Assembly (NCBI GenBank): GCA_050258755.1
Contig: JBLMZI010000001.1
Span: forward strand, 124,001-188,000
Origin: JBLMZI01 sp050258755
GTDB taxonomy: Bacteria; Bacillota; Syntrophomonadia; Syntrophomonadales; DTU052
Direction of reading: 5' to 3'
Length of the DNA stretch: 64,000 bases
Shown: positions 52,418-60,849 of the stretch, one piece after another
How positions within the stretch are numbered: the stretch's first letter is position 1
How the letters are laid out: each line of letters begins with the position of its first letter
The notes under the pieces: model-generated
Seen by the model: only the letters and a program-made list of their open reading frames with translations
What the model was told of the DNA's origin: nothing
The model's database searches: none
Translations under genes and position numbers: made by a program

Positions 52418-53485
52418 ATGCTGGAAAAGCTGGACAGCATTGAAGAAAAATACGAAGAGTTGACCGAACTGCTCTCCCAGTCGGATACCGTAAACGATCT
52501 GGCCAGGTATCAGAAGCTGGCCAAATCGCATTCTGATCTGGCGGATGTGGTGAACACCTACCGCGAGTATAAGAGGGCGCGGGAGCGTTCGTCCGGTGCG
52601 GAAACCATGCTGCAGGACGAGGATGATCCTGAACTGCTGGCAATGGCTGAAGCCGAGCTGGAGGAAGCCCGGGAATCCATCGCGCGTCTGGAACAGGCGC
52701 TTCAATTGTTGTTGCTTCCCAAAGATCCAAATGATGATAAGAACGTTATCGTTGAGATTCGGGCCGGAACCGGCGGAGAGGAAGCGGCGCTGTTCGCTGG
52801 CGACCTTTTCAGGATGTACACGCGTTATGCGGAGCGCCAGGGTTGGCGGTCTGAGGTCATGAGTGCCAGTTACTCCGATCTGGACGGTTTTAAAGAGATC
52901 ATTTTCGTGCTGGAAGGCCAGGGAGCCTACAGCAAGTTGAAATACGAATCGGGTGTGCACCGGGTGCAGCGCATTCCGGTGACCGAATCCGGCGGCCGGA
53001 TTCATACCTCCGCGTCGACTGTGGCGGTGATGCCGGAGGCGGCCGAGGTCGAATTGGAGATCAACGCCAACGACCTGCGGATTGACCTGTACTGCTCCAG
53101 CGGACCGGGCGGACAGTCGGTCAATACCACTCAGTCAGCAGTGCGGATTACCCATGTTCCGACCGGGCTGGTCGTGACCTGCCAGGATGAAAAGTCCCAG
53201 CACAAAAACAAGGACAAAGCCCTGCGGGTGCTGCGGGCGCGCTTATTGGAGAAAATGCAGGAGGAGCAGGAAGCCGAAATCGCGGACGCCCGCCGGACTA
53301 TGGTCGGTTCCGGGGACCGCAGTGAAAGGATTCGCACCTACAACTTCCCGCAGAACCGCGTGACCGATCACCGGATTGGACTCACCCTGCACAAGCTGGA
53401 TATGATATTGGCCGGGGATATAGACGACGTCATCGAAGCGCTGACGACCCATGACCAGGCCGAGAAATTAAAACAGGTGGAATAA
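52418..53485 (+). CDS. prfA: Peptide chain release factor 1
   Basis: 355 residues, ATG with AAGGAGAC upstream. Conserved RF1 features: SSGPGGQSVNTTQSAVRITH with the GGQ motif that triggers peptidyl-tRNA hydrolysis, RAGTGGEEAALFAGDL in the second domain, and the N-terminal helical domain LEKLDSIEEKYEEL. It recognises UAA and UAG codons. It precedes prmC by 4 bases, its methylation partner, in one operon. Confidence 0.97.
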   Translation: MLEKLDSIEEKYEELTELLSQSDTVNDLARYQKLAKSHSDLADVVNTYREYKRARERSSGAETMLQDEDDPELLAMAEAELEEARESIARLEQALQLLLLPKDPNDDKNVIVEIRAGTGGEEAALFAGDLFRMYTRYAERQGWRSEVMSASYSDLDGFKEIIFVLEGQGAYSKLKYESGVHRVQRIPVTESGGRIHTSASTVAVMPEAAEVELEINANDLRIDLYCSSGPGGQSVNTTQSAVRITHVPTGLVVTCQDEKSQHKNKDKALRVLRARLLEKMQEEQEAEIADARRTMVGSGDRSERIRTYNFPQNRVTDHRIGLTLHKLDMILAGDIDDVIEALTTHDQAEKLKQVE

Positions 53486-53489
53486 AAGC

Positions 53490-54356
53490 GTGTCAAACGA
53501 CTGGACGGTACAAGATCTGCTCGATTGGACCCGGGAACACTTTCACACGCGCAGCATATCAGAACCTCGTCTGGAAGCCGAGGTTCTTTTGGCATTTGCC
53601 TTGAACACCACTCGGGTCGGACTGTATGTCCAGTACGACCGCCCGGTGAACGCGGAAGAGCGGAGCTGGTTCAAGGAACTGGTCAAGCGGCGCCAGGCGG
53701 GGGAACCGGTGGCTTACATCACGGGAAGCCGCGAGTTTATGTCGATGCCGTTTAAGGTGGACCGGCGGGTTTTGATTCCGCGTCCGGATACCGAAACGCT
53801 GGTCGAAGCGGCAATCAAACATCTCAAGGGCTTAAAACGACCGTGCAAAGCGGTTGATGTCGGAACTGGAAGCGGTGCGATCGCGGTCAGCCTTGCCCGT
53901 TATGTGCCCGACGCCGAAATCATTGCGGTCGATATCGATCCCTCGGCGCTGGAATTGGCGGGTGAAAACGCATCGGTCAACGGCCTGGCGGACCGGGTGG
54001 TTTTTTTAACCGGAAGCCTGTTGAGCCCGGTCGAAGCGGACGAGCTTGATCTGGTGGCAGCCAATCTGCCTTACATACCCACCGCGGAAATGACCAAACT
54101 AGCAAAGGAAATCAGGGAATTTGAGCCAGTCCTGGCCTTGGACGGCGGTCCGGACGGGCTTGATTACTACCGCGGCCTGCTGCCGCAGGCCTACGCACGT
54201 TTGCGGCCCGGCGGTCTTCTGTTGATGGAAATCTCTGATCAAGCTCAGGCCGAGGCGCTTATCGCCGATTGCGGCCCGGGCTGGCAGGCGCAGTGCATTC
54301 TTTGTGATCTTGGCGGCCGTGCCCGGGTGGTCGGCATGAACCGGGGGGAACAATGA
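53490..54356 (+). CDS. prmC: Peptide chain release factor N5-glutamine methyltransferase
   Basis: 288 residues, GTG start four bases after prfA. AdoMet-binding motifs: DVGTGSGAIAVSLARY and IIAVDIDPSALELA, and a substrate-binding AANLPYIPT in place of the usual NPPYI (first Pro replaced by Leu). It methylates the glutamine of the GGQ motif of release factors. Its last bases overlap the start of the Sua5 gene (ATGA). The NLPY variant is seen in some PrmC proteins, so activity is likely. Confidence 0.95.
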   Translation: MSNDWTVQDLLDWTREHFHTRSISEPRLEAEVLLAFALNTTRVGLYVQYDRPVNAEERSWFKELVKRRQAGEPVAYITGSREFMSMPFKVDRRVLIPRPDTETLVEAAIKHLKGLKRPCKAVDVGTGSGAIAVSLARYVPDAEIIAVDIDPSALELAGENASVNGLADRVVFLTGSLLSPVEADELDLVAANLPYIPTAEMTKLAKEIREFEPVLALDGGPDGLDYYRGLLPQAYARLRPGGLLLMEISDQAQAEALIADCGPGWQAQCILCDLGGRARVVGMNRGEQ

Positions 54357-55336
54357 ATACCCTTTATTTAAAAGCCGATCCGGAACATCCGGACCCGGAA
54401 ATTATGGATCAAGCGGCCTCGTTTCTCGCCGCCGGCGAACTGGTCGCCTTTCCGACCGAAACGGTTTACGGGTTAGGGGCCCGGGCGGACATTGAAGCCG
54501 CGGTTGAACGCATCTTCGCGGCCAAGGAAAGACCGCCGGAAAACCCGCTGATCATTCACGTGAACGGCTGGGCAATGGCCCGAAGCTATCTGGCCGACTA
54601 CCCGCCCGAAGTCGAAAAACTGGTTGAGGCCTTCTGGCCGGGCCCGCTGACTATTGTGGCCCGGGCTGCCCGGCATGTTCCTGCCGCGGTACGGGCCGGC
54701 GGCCCCAATGTCGGGGTGCGTATGCCATCTCATCCTGTGGCGCTGGCTCTCATTGAGCATGCCGGGGTGGGGGTTGCGGCCCCAAGCGCCAACCTGTCTG
54801 GACGCCCGAGCCCGACCAGTCCGACGCATGTTCGTCAGGATCTGGACGGCCGCATTGCAGTCATTTTGGATGGAGGCACCACTGGATTCGGCATTGAGTC
54901 CACGGTATTGGATGTCACCGAAAAACCGTTCCGAGTCCTCCGTTCGGGCGCCATCAGCCTGGAACAGCTGGATGCCGTTCTGCCCCGATTTTTCAGCACC
55001 GAAATCCTTCGGCAGCCGCCGCAGTATCAGCCGCAGGCTGTCGTTTATGTCTTTGATCATCCGAAGTTGTTGTTACCGGTACTTGATGAAGCGGTTCAGA
55101 CCGGGAAGAGAATCGGGGTCGCCTTTTTTTCGGACTTCACGCTTCCCGTTCCCGCTGCACTGGAGATCCGCTGCTCAGGCCTGGAGGATTATGCCGCGCG
55201 GTTGTTTGAGATCCTGCGCGCGGCTGACGAACAGAATCTGGATCAATTGTTCCTGGAGATTCCGGAACCAACCGGATTGGGGAGAGCAATTGCGGACCGG
55301 GTCCTGAAAGCGGCCGCCGGCCAGCGGTTGGGCTGA
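54353..55336 (+). CDS. L-threonylcarbamoyladenylate synthase, Sua5 type
   Basis: 327 residues, ATG overlapping the prmC stop by 4 bases. The N-terminal YrdC/Sua5 domain has VAFPTETVYGLGA, AAKERPPENPLIIHV, GPNVGVRMPSHPVA and APSANLSGRPSPT. The C-terminal about 110 residues form the Sua5 domain, making this the longer Sua5/YwlC type rather than TsaC. It makes threonylcarbamoyl-AMP for the t6A37 modification of tRNAs reading ANN codons. Position matches B. subtilis ywlC near prfA-prmC. Confidence 0.95.
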   Translation: MNTLYLKADPEHPDPEIMDQAASFLAAGELVAFPTETVYGLGARADIEAAVERIFAAKERPPENPLIIHVNGWAMARSYLADYPPEVEKLVEAFWPGPLTIVARAARHVPAAVRAGGPNVGVRMPSHPVALALIEHAGVGVAAPSANLSGRPSPTSPTHVRQDLDGRIAVILDGGTTGFGIESTVLDVTEKPFRVLRSGAISLEQLDAVLPRFFSTEILRQPPQYQPQAVVYVFDHPKLLLPVLDEAVQTGKRIGVAFFSDFTLPVPAALEIRCSGLEDYAARLFEILRAADEQNLDQLFLEIPEPTGLGRAIADRVLKAAAGQRLG

Positions 55337-55377
55337 TCAATATCGTATTGAAAGCTGCCCTTATTGGAGGAATTGAA

Positions 55378-55962
55378 ATGACCGCAAATCTACTCCCGGT
55401 TTTTGCCGTTGCAGTCGCTCTGGGCGCGGACGCATTTTCGGTCGCGCTGGGCCTGGGCATGACCAAAACTTCGCGCACCTTTCGCATTCGGTTCGTGCTT
55501 ACCGTGGCCGCGCTTCATGTGATAATGCCGCTGCTTGGTCTGCTGGTCGGCCAAGCAGCCGGAACCTATCTGGGTCGTTGGGCGACTGCGCTGGGGGCGC
55601 TGGTGCTTGCCTTCATCGGTATGCAGATGCTTCACAAAGGGATGCAGACCCGGAAGAAGCCTGAACCGTTGGAAACGAAGCCGGCCGAAAAGAAGACCAA
55701 CCGGTTTGAAGCAAAAGGTTGGGGGGGCATTCTTCTTCTGGCGGTTTCCGTAAGCATCGACGCACTAACCGTAGGCTTTGGTCTGGGCGCCCTGCACACG
55801 CCGATTCCGCTGACCGTCGCCCTGACAGGCTCCATTGCCGGGCTGATGACCGCTCTGGGCTGGCTCGGGGGACGCTTTTCCGGCGGGCTGCTCGGACACC
55901 GGGCGCTGCTGTTTGGCGGCGTCATCCTGGTTGTGATCGCGATAAAAATGGTTCTGTTGTAA
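55378..55962 (+). CDS. mntP: MntP family manganese efflux pump
   Basis: 194 residues from ATG 55378, with TTGGAGG 8 bases upstream; the TTG at 55348 precedes that site. Six hydrophobic segments with the duplicated Asp motifs GADAFSVALGLGM (segment 1) and SVSIDALTVGFGLG (segment 4) that bind metal in MntP. A charged cytosolic loop (KGMQTRKKPEPLETKPAEKK) separates the halves. It exports Mn2+ (homologue ywlD in the same position in B. subtilis). No Mn riboswitch (yybP-ykoY) is obvious upstream. Confidence 0.9.
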   Translation: MTANLLPVFAVAVALGADAFSVALGLGMTKTSRTFRIRFVLTVAALHVIMPLLGLLVGQAAGTYLGRWATALGALVLAFIGMQMLHKGMQTRKKPEPLETKPAEKKTNRFEAKGWGGILLLAVSVSIDALTVGFGLGALHTPIPLTVALTGSIAGLMTALGWLGGRFSGGLLGHRALLFGGVILVVIAIKMVLL

Positions 55963-55974
55963 GGGGGGCTTGCT

Positions 55975-56442
55975 ATGCCGCGTCTGGCATTTGTCTGCAC
56001 CGGAAATACATGCCGCAGCCCGATGGCCTGCGGTCTGTTTCTCGCCTTGCTGAACGAGAAATACCCTGAAACGGCCGACCAGTTTGCGGTCCAATCCGCC
56101 GGGTTGTTCGCACTTGACGGCGAACCGGCCTCGTCCCATGCCGTTACCGTTCTCAGTGAGCTGGGTATTGACATTCGGAATCATCGCGCAGCCAGGGTGG
56201 ACGAGTCCGTCATTGCCGCGGCGGACATTATTGTCGCTTTGACGGCCGCGCATAAGAACCGGATTGTGTCCTTTTATCCGCAGGCCAGGGACCGGGTGGT
56301 TACGCTCTACGAACTGGCCGGATTGCCGGAAGCCGACGTGGAAGATCCGATCGGGTCAGATCTGGCCGAATACCGGCATACCAGAGACCAAATCCGGGGC
56401 TTGATCGAGCGGGCGCTGCTGCGGCTTCACCCGGATGAATAG
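55975..56442 (+). CDS. Low-molecular-weight protein phosphatase, YwlE-like
   Basis: 155 residues, ATG with AAGGGGGG upstream. The active-site loop is CTGNTCRSPMA (Cys nucleophile, Arg six residues on), and the catalytic Asp lies in VEDPIGSD. The Thr in this loop is the residue known to give B. subtilis YwlE its phosphoarginine specificity in place of the Ile/Leu of tyrosine phosphatases. So a protein arginine phosphatase role is possible. Position between mntP and rpiB matches ywlE; the McsB kinase gene is not in view. Confidence 0.9.
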   Translation: MPRLAFVCTGNTCRSPMACGLFLALLNEKYPETADQFAVQSAGLFALDGEPASSHAVTVLSELGIDIRNHRAARVDESVIAAADIIVALTAAHKNRIVSFYPQARDRVVTLYELAGLPEADVEDPIGSDLAEYRHTRDQIRGLIERALLRLHPDE

Positions 56443-56510
56443 TTTTAGATGAATAACATGAAAAGGAAAAATCGTTTCATTGTCGAAAATGTTTTGCGAG
56501 GTGACGCGGA

Positions 56511-56969
56511 ATGCGGATTGTGGTTGGCAGCGATCATGCCGGTTTTGAACTGAAAGAGCATTTGAAGCAGACCCTGGCGGACTGGGGCCACGAAGTGACA
56601 GACTGCGGCTGTCACTCCGTTGATTCAGTCGATTATCCGCTTTTAGCCGAAGCGGTTTGCCTGGCCGTTATCCGGCAGGAAGCCGAGCGCGGGCTGCTGG
56701 TTTGCGGCACCGGGCAGGGAATGGCGATGACCGCCAATCGCATTCCGGGGATTCGGGCGGCGGTTTGCCAGGAACCCTTTTCGGCCCACGCGGCCCGGGA
56801 ACACAACGACGCCAACGTACTGGCAGTGGGAGCACGGGTGGTCGGAACCGGGATGGCGGAGTTGGTCCTCAAGGAATTCATGAATACTGACTTTGCCGGC
56901 GGGCGGCACGCGCGACGGGTCGGCCTGATTGCCGAAATAGAAGCAAAGTACCGTAAACAGGAGGTTTAA
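56511..56969 (+). CDS. rpiB: Ribose-5-phosphate isomerase B
   Basis: 152 residues, ATG with GCGAGGTGA upstream. Family motifs: VGSDHAGFELKEHL, CGCHSVDSVDYP, CGTGQGMAM and NDANVLAVGARVVG, with His and Cys/Thr residues of the active site. It interconverts ribose-5-phosphate and ribulose-5-phosphate in the pentose phosphate pathway. It precedes glyA by 5 bases, as in Bacillus. Confidence 0.96.
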   Translation: MRIVVGSDHAGFELKEHLKQTLADWGHEVTDCGCHSVDSVDYPLLAEAVCLAVIRQEAERGLLVCGTGQGMAMTANRIPGIRAAVCQEPFSAHAAREHNDANVLAVGARVVGTGMAELVLKEFMNTDFAGGRHARRVGLIAEIEAKYRKQEV

Positions 56970-56974
56970 AAGGA

Positions 56975-58222
56975 ATGGATTACATTGAAAAGTACGTAGT
57001 CCCGGTCGATCCGGAAATCGCGGAAGCGATCCGGCGGGAGGAAGAACGGCAGAATCGGAACCTGGAGCTCATCGCATCTGAAAACTTCGTTTCCCGTGCC
57101 GTCATGGCGGCACAGGGCGGCGTTATGACAAACAAATACGCCGAGGGTTATCCCGGCAAACGATATTATGGCGGCTGCGTGTTTGTGGATGTCGCGGAAG
57201 ATCTTGCACGGGACCGGGCAAAGAAGCTGTTCGGCGCGGAGCATGCCAACGTCCAGCCCCATTCAGGCGCTCAGGCCAACACGGCGGTATATTTTGCAAC
57301 ACTGAAACCCGGTGACACCATTCTCGGCATGAATCTGGCCCACGGCGGTCATCTCACCCACGGAAGCCCGGTCAATTTCTCCGGCACCTACTTTAACATC
57401 GCGGCTTACGGTGTGGAAAAAGATACGGAAGTCATCGACTACAACAAGCTCATGGACATTGCAAAGGAATCCAAGCCAAAAATGATTGTGGCCGGGGCCA
57501 GCGCCTACCCGCGCACCCTTGACTTTAAAGCCTTTCGGCAAATCGCGGATGCGGTCGGTGCTCTGCTGATGGTTGACATGGCCCACATCGCGGGGCTGGT
57601 CGCGGCCGGATACCATCCAAATCCGGTTCCCTACGCGGATTTCGTGACGACCACGACCCACAAGACCCTGCGCGGCCCGCGCGGCGGGATGATCCTGTGC
57701 AGCAACGAATGGGCCCCGAAGATCGATAAAGCCATCTTCCCTGGCATCCAGGGCGGCCCGCTGATGCATGTCATTGCGGCGAAAGCGGTCTGCTTCCAGG
57801 AAGCCCTGCAGCCTGAATTCAAGGCCTACCAGGGGCGCATTGTTGAAAATGCGGCAGCACTGGCCGACACCCTGAACAAGACAGGCCTGCGGCTCGTTTC
57901 CGGCGGTACCGACAACCACCTCATGCTGATCGATGTCGGCGTGAAAGGGCTTACCGGGAAGGAAGCGGAAAACCTTTTGGACGAAGTGAACATCACGGTC
58001 AATAAAAACGCGATTCCCTTTGATCCCCAGAAACCGATGGTTACCAGCGGCGTCCGGATTGGTACCCCGGCGATTACCACCCGCGGTCTCCAGAAAGCGG
58101 ACATGGCAATGCTGGGGCAGGCGATTTCCCTGGCACTGATTGACACCAACGAAGCCAGGCAGCAGGAAGCGCGTGCGCTGGTCGCCCAGCTGTGCGACAA
58201 ATACCCCCTTTACGCCGACTAG
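56975..58222 (+). CDS. glyA: Serine hydroxymethyltransferase
   Basis: 415 residues, ATG preceded by AGGAGG. ELIASENFVS, YAEGYPGKRYYGGCVFVD and the PLP lysine in TTTTHKTLRGPRGG are clear SHMT motifs. It converts serine and tetrahydrofolate to glycine and 5,10-methylene-tetrahydrofolate, feeding one-carbon units and purine/thymidylate synthesis. Standard length. It precedes the comEB-like deaminase by 90 bases. Confidence 0.98.
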   Translation: MDYIEKYVVPVDPEIAEAIRREEERQNRNLELIASENFVSRAVMAAQGGVMTNKYAEGYPGKRYYGGCVFVDVAEDLARDRAKKLFGAEHANVQPHSGAQANTAVYFATLKPGDTILGMNLAHGGHLTHGSPVNFSGTYFNIAAYGVEKDTEVIDYNKLMDIAKESKPKMIVAGASAYPRTLDFKAFRQIADAVGALLMVDMAHIAGLVAAGYHPNPVPYADFVTTTTHKTLRGPRGGMILCSNEWAPKIDKAIFPGIQGGPLMHVIAAKAVCFQEALQPEFKAYQGRIVENAAALADTLNKTGLRLVSGGTDNHLMLIDVGVKGLTGKEAENLLDEVNITVNKNAIPFDPQKPMVTSGVRIGTPAITTRGLQKADMAMLGQAISLALIDTNEARQQEARALVAQLCDKYPLYAD

Positions 58223-58312
58223 GAACCAATCTTAGCCGGAAAAGGCCGACCACAAAGATTCGAGGATCTGCTTAGCAGGATGTCATCGGTCATTGAATAA
58301 GGAGCTTATATT

Positions 58313-58780
58313 ATGCACGAACGTCCAAGCTGGGATGAATACTTTTCCGAATTAGCGCAAATCATCTCTAAGCGGTCCACCTGCCGGCGCCGGCAGGTGG
58401 GCGCTCTTCTGGTAAAGGGCGACCGGATCATTGCCACTGGATACAATGGGTCCCCGCAGGGTATGGCACACTGCCTGGATATCGGGTGCCTGCGCGAGCA
58501 GCTGGAAATCCCCTCCGGGCACCGGTACGAGCTGTGTCGAGGGGTTCATGCCGAACAAAACGCCATTATTAACGCCGCCATTTACGGCGTTTCGACGATT
58601 GACTCCGTGCTCTACTGCACCACTCAGCCATGCATTCTCTGTGCCCGCATGATCATTAATGCGGGAGTCCGCCGGGTGGTACACCAGGGCGATTTTCAGG
58701 ATGAGCTTTCGCTACAGTTTTTCCGTGAGGCCGGGGTTGAAGTCGTGGAATACCACCTGAAAGAAGGGACCCAAGGGTGA
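58313..58780 (+). CDS. Deoxycytidylate deaminase, ComEB family
   Basis: 155 residues, ATG preceded by AAGGAG. Zinc motifs: GVHAEQNAI (HAE) and TTQPCILCARM (PCxxC), the cytidine/deoxycytidylate deaminase signature; RPSWDEYFSELAQIISKRSTC is the typical N-terminus of dCMP deaminases. It deaminates dCMP to dUMP, supplying thymidylate synthesis. It overlaps the MazG-like gene by 4 bases. The name ComEB reflects its Bacillus competence-locus homologue, not a proven DNA-uptake role. Confidence 0.93.
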   Translation: MHERPSWDEYFSELAQIISKRSTCRRRQVGALLVKGDRIIATGYNGSPQGMAHCLDIGCLREQLEIPSGHRYELCRGVHAEQNAIINAAIYGVSTIDSVLYCTTQPCILCARMIINAGVRRVVHQGDFQDELSLQFFREAGVEVVEYHLKEGTQG

Positions 58781-59094
58781 AACTCAAGACCATCAGCCTC
58801 CCCCGCTTGGATTTGCTCACGCCCACCCTTGAATCAACCGCGCTGAAGCTCATGGAAGAAGCTGGCGAACTCGCACAGGCCATTGGCAAGCTGCGCGGCA
58901 TGAGCGGGGAACGGGTTCAGTACAGCGAAAGCGAAACGGTGGACCAGATCATGAAGGAACTGATGGACGTTGCTCAGACGGCCGTATCCATGATGTACGT
59001 GATGGAAGAAAGCTATGGCGTGGACATCGAGGAAATTCTTTCAGAGCACATTAACAAGCTGAGACGGAAAGGGTATCTTGGTTCAATTGATTGA
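58777..59094 (+). CDS. MazG-like nucleotide pyrophosphohydrolase
   Basis: 105 residues, GTG start overlapping the deaminase stop. Helical, with the MazG-type acidic motif EEAGELAQAIGKL and a second KELMDVAQTAVSMMY helix (ExxE...ExxD pattern of Mg-dependent NTP pyrophosphatases). MazG-like proteins hydrolyse non-canonical or surplus nucleoside triphosphates to monophosphates. Pairing with dCMP deaminase points to dNTP pool control. Confidence 0.82.
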   Translation: MKLKTISLPRLDLLTPTLESTALKLMEEAGELAQAIGKLRGMSGERVQYSESETVDQIMKELMDVAQTAVSMMYVMEESYGVDIEEILSEHINKLRRKGYLGSID

Positions 59095-59353
59095 AAGGTT
59101 CGACAAAAGGGTTTTCACATTTCGCCCCGAATACATAAGCGAGATAGAGATCGGATTGCTGCTTTCACAGAATTTTAGAAAAATATCACGGCTTCAAAAA
59201 TAAAAAGGAATTCCCTTCTCCATGGCGAATTGTCAAGTGGACGTTATTCGGATTCGTAGTTTTGGCAGATTTCGCTCCTCCGGTTGGTGAGGTTCCAACC
59301 CGGTAGATTGCATAATATTACAGTTACATAATTGGATTACGGGAGCGCTGTAC
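59095..59353. other. Leader region of the atp operon
   Basis: 259 bases with no gene, AT-rich in part, which should hold the atp promoter. TACATAAT near 59326-59332 is a possible -10. AAAAAGGAATTCCCTTCTCCATGG (about 59207-59225) is striking but I cannot name it. No terminator-like hairpin was found at its left end. Confidence 0.4.
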
Positions 59354-59725
59354 ATGGCAAGTAAACCTGGCAACTGGGCTCGTTCCGCCGGAGATGCGTT
59401 GGCTCTGGCAACGACCTTTGCCTTTTGCATCGGGGCCGGTTATTGGATCGGTCAGTGGCTGGATACGCGGTTCGGAACCCAGCCGTACCTGATGTTGGTT
59501 ATGATTCTGCTTGGACTTGCCGCGGGGCTCAAAATGTTATACGAACGGGCAGTTGGCAATACCCCGATTTCCCCTCCTCCGCCGGATCCGGAGGACCAAA
59601 AGCTCAGCCGTTTCAGCCCGAGCAAGGAAGTGCTCGACGCAATGGCAGAAGCGAAGAAAATGCTTGCGGAGATTGATCCGAGCGTCATTAGCGGGCAGCG
59701 GAAAGAAAAAAAAGAGGAGCCTTGA
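59354..59725 (+). CDS. atpZ: AtpZ/AtpI-type small membrane protein
   Basis: 123 residues, ATG with CGGGAG upstream. Two hydrophobic segments (ALATTFAFCIGAGYWIGQWL and YLMLVMILLGLAAGLKMLY) form a hairpin typical of the AtpZ family, followed by a charged, proline-containing cytosolic tail to residue 123. It is the first gene of the ATP synthase operon; AtpZ/AtpI proteins are thought to assist c-ring assembly or Mg2+ handling. Its TGA stop overlaps the ATG of a four-codon mini-ORF. Confidence 0.85.
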   Translation: MASKPGNWARSAGDALALATTFAFCIGAGYWIGQWLDTRFGTQPYLMLVMILLGLAAGLKMLYERAVGNTPISPPPPDPEDQKLSRFSPSKEVLDAMAEAKKMLAEIDPSVISGQRKEKKEEP

Positions 59726-59739
59726 TGGCCGCCTTATGA
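59725..59739 (+). CDS. Four-codon coupled mini-ORF before atpI
   Basis: ATG-GCC-GCC-TTA-TGA starts within the atpZ stop (TGATG) and ends within the atpI start (TTATGA). GAGGAG lies 5 bases before its ATG. The overlap at both ends suggests reinitiation coupling rather than a functional peptide; this is inference from the layout. Confidence 0.4.
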   Translation: MAAL

Positions 59740-60095
59740 AAATGATTATCATTGGTGGGCTTTGTGGTTTTATCGCATCTTTTGGGTTTGTCTGGCTGAA
59801 TCTGAAAAGCATTCGCCAGGGCGTCGAGATGCCAGGCCGCGAAGCACTTCGTTACATCATTTTACGTTTTTTTATTAGGGTGACCGCGTTAATTGCCGCG
59901 GTTGGGCTCTTGACCTATTGGTTGGGAATCCCGTTCGGCATGGCGCTGTTGGCTGGGATGGGTCTCGGATACCTCGGTTTTCTTATCCTCGGAATGAAGA
60001 AAGGTCCTGTTGTGGCCCGTCTAACGAGGTCGAAAAGCGACGAGTTGAACGGGCCGCTGAACGAAAATCCACTTGGAAAGGGGGGGAAAGAGTGA
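59736..60095 (+). CDS. atpI: ATP synthase subunit I (AtpI)
   Basis: 119 residues from ATG 59736; the frame is open upstream but the TTATGA overlap and lack of other starts favour this. About four hydrophobic segments (IIIGGLCGFIASFGFVWL, LRYIILRFFIRVTALIAAV, LTYWLGIPFGMALLAGMG, YLGFLILGM) match the AtpI chaperone. It helps c-ring assembly or Na+/H+ ring maturation. The charged C-terminal tail ends in the overlap with atpB (TGA/GTG). Confidence 0.82.
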   Translation: MKMIIIGGLCGFIASFGFVWLNLKSIRQGVEMPGREALRYIILRFFIRVTALIAAVGLLTYWLGIPFGMALLAGMGLGYLGFLILGMKKGPVVARLTRSKSDELNGPLNENPLGKGGKE

Positions 60096-60793
60096 GTTTA
60101 GATGCGCTACTTGAAATTGCTAAAGAAGCAAAGCCGCTGTTTTACATCGGCGATTCTATCGGGGTACCAAACCTAGTTGTCACCGAGTGGGCGATTATCA
60201 TTATCCTGGGTACGTTAGCTTTCTTTGCGACCAGAAACATGCAGACTGTTCCCCGGGGGCTTCAAAACGGATTTGAAGCGATTGTTGGGTGGACGTTTGA
60301 TTTCTTCGGACAAATGTTGGGAGAAAAGCCGGCCAAAATATGGACGCCAGTTCTTTCAACATTTTTCCTGTTTATTCTGGCTTCAAACTACAGCGGACTC
60401 ATCCCGGGTTCAGGGGTCATCAAAGGCTTCCAGCCGCCGACGTCGGACTGGAATGTCACCATGACACTCGCATTAATCGTCTTCTTTACCATTCATGTCG
60501 CCGGATTCCGTCAAAACGGTCTCCACTACTTAGGTCATTTCGTCTCGCCATATGCAGCCTTTTTGCCGTTGAACCTCATTGAAGAAGTCGCCAGACCGTT
60601 GTCTCTGACGCTTCGTCTATTCGGGAACATCTTTGGCGAAGAAATGATAATTGGCTTTTTGCTGACCATGGCGCCATTCTTAGTTCCGATGCCGATGATG
60701 GCATTGGGTCTACTGACGGGCGCGATCCAGGCGATCGTATTTACGATCCTGGCATCGAGCTACATCGGGGCAGCCACCAGCGAAGGTCATTAA
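60092..60793 (+). CDS. atpB: ATP synthase F0 subunit a
   Basis: 233 residues, GTG start overlapping atpI by 4 bases, with GGGGGG upstream. Hydrophobic, with the conserved stator Arg in EEVARPLSLTLRLFGNIFGEE, the LRLFGN motif that faces the c-ring. Two half-channels for ion translocation lie in the last segments (LVPMPMMALGLLTGAIQAIVFTIL). It converts ion flow into rotation with subunit c. Confidence 0.95.
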   Translation: MSLDALLEIAKEAKPLFYIGDSIGVPNLVVTEWAIIIILGTLAFFATRNMQTVPRGLQNGFEAIVGWTFDFFGQMLGEKPAKIWTPVLSTFFLFILASNYSGLIPGSGVIKGFQPPTSDWNVTMTLALIVFFTIHVAGFRQNGLHYLGHFVSPYAAFLPLNLIEEVARPLSLTLRLFGNIFGEEMIIGFLLTMAPFLVPMPMMALGLLTGAIQAIVFTILASSYIGAATSEGH

Positions 60794-60849
60794 AATGGTG
60801 TTGCTTTATGCACAGTCACAAGCAATGAACCAGGAAAGGAGGGAATAGT

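Noticed and set aside
56481..56487. TGTCGAA, a Spo0A-box-like heptamer upstream of rpiB
   Set aside because: A single 7-base match is expected by chance in this length.
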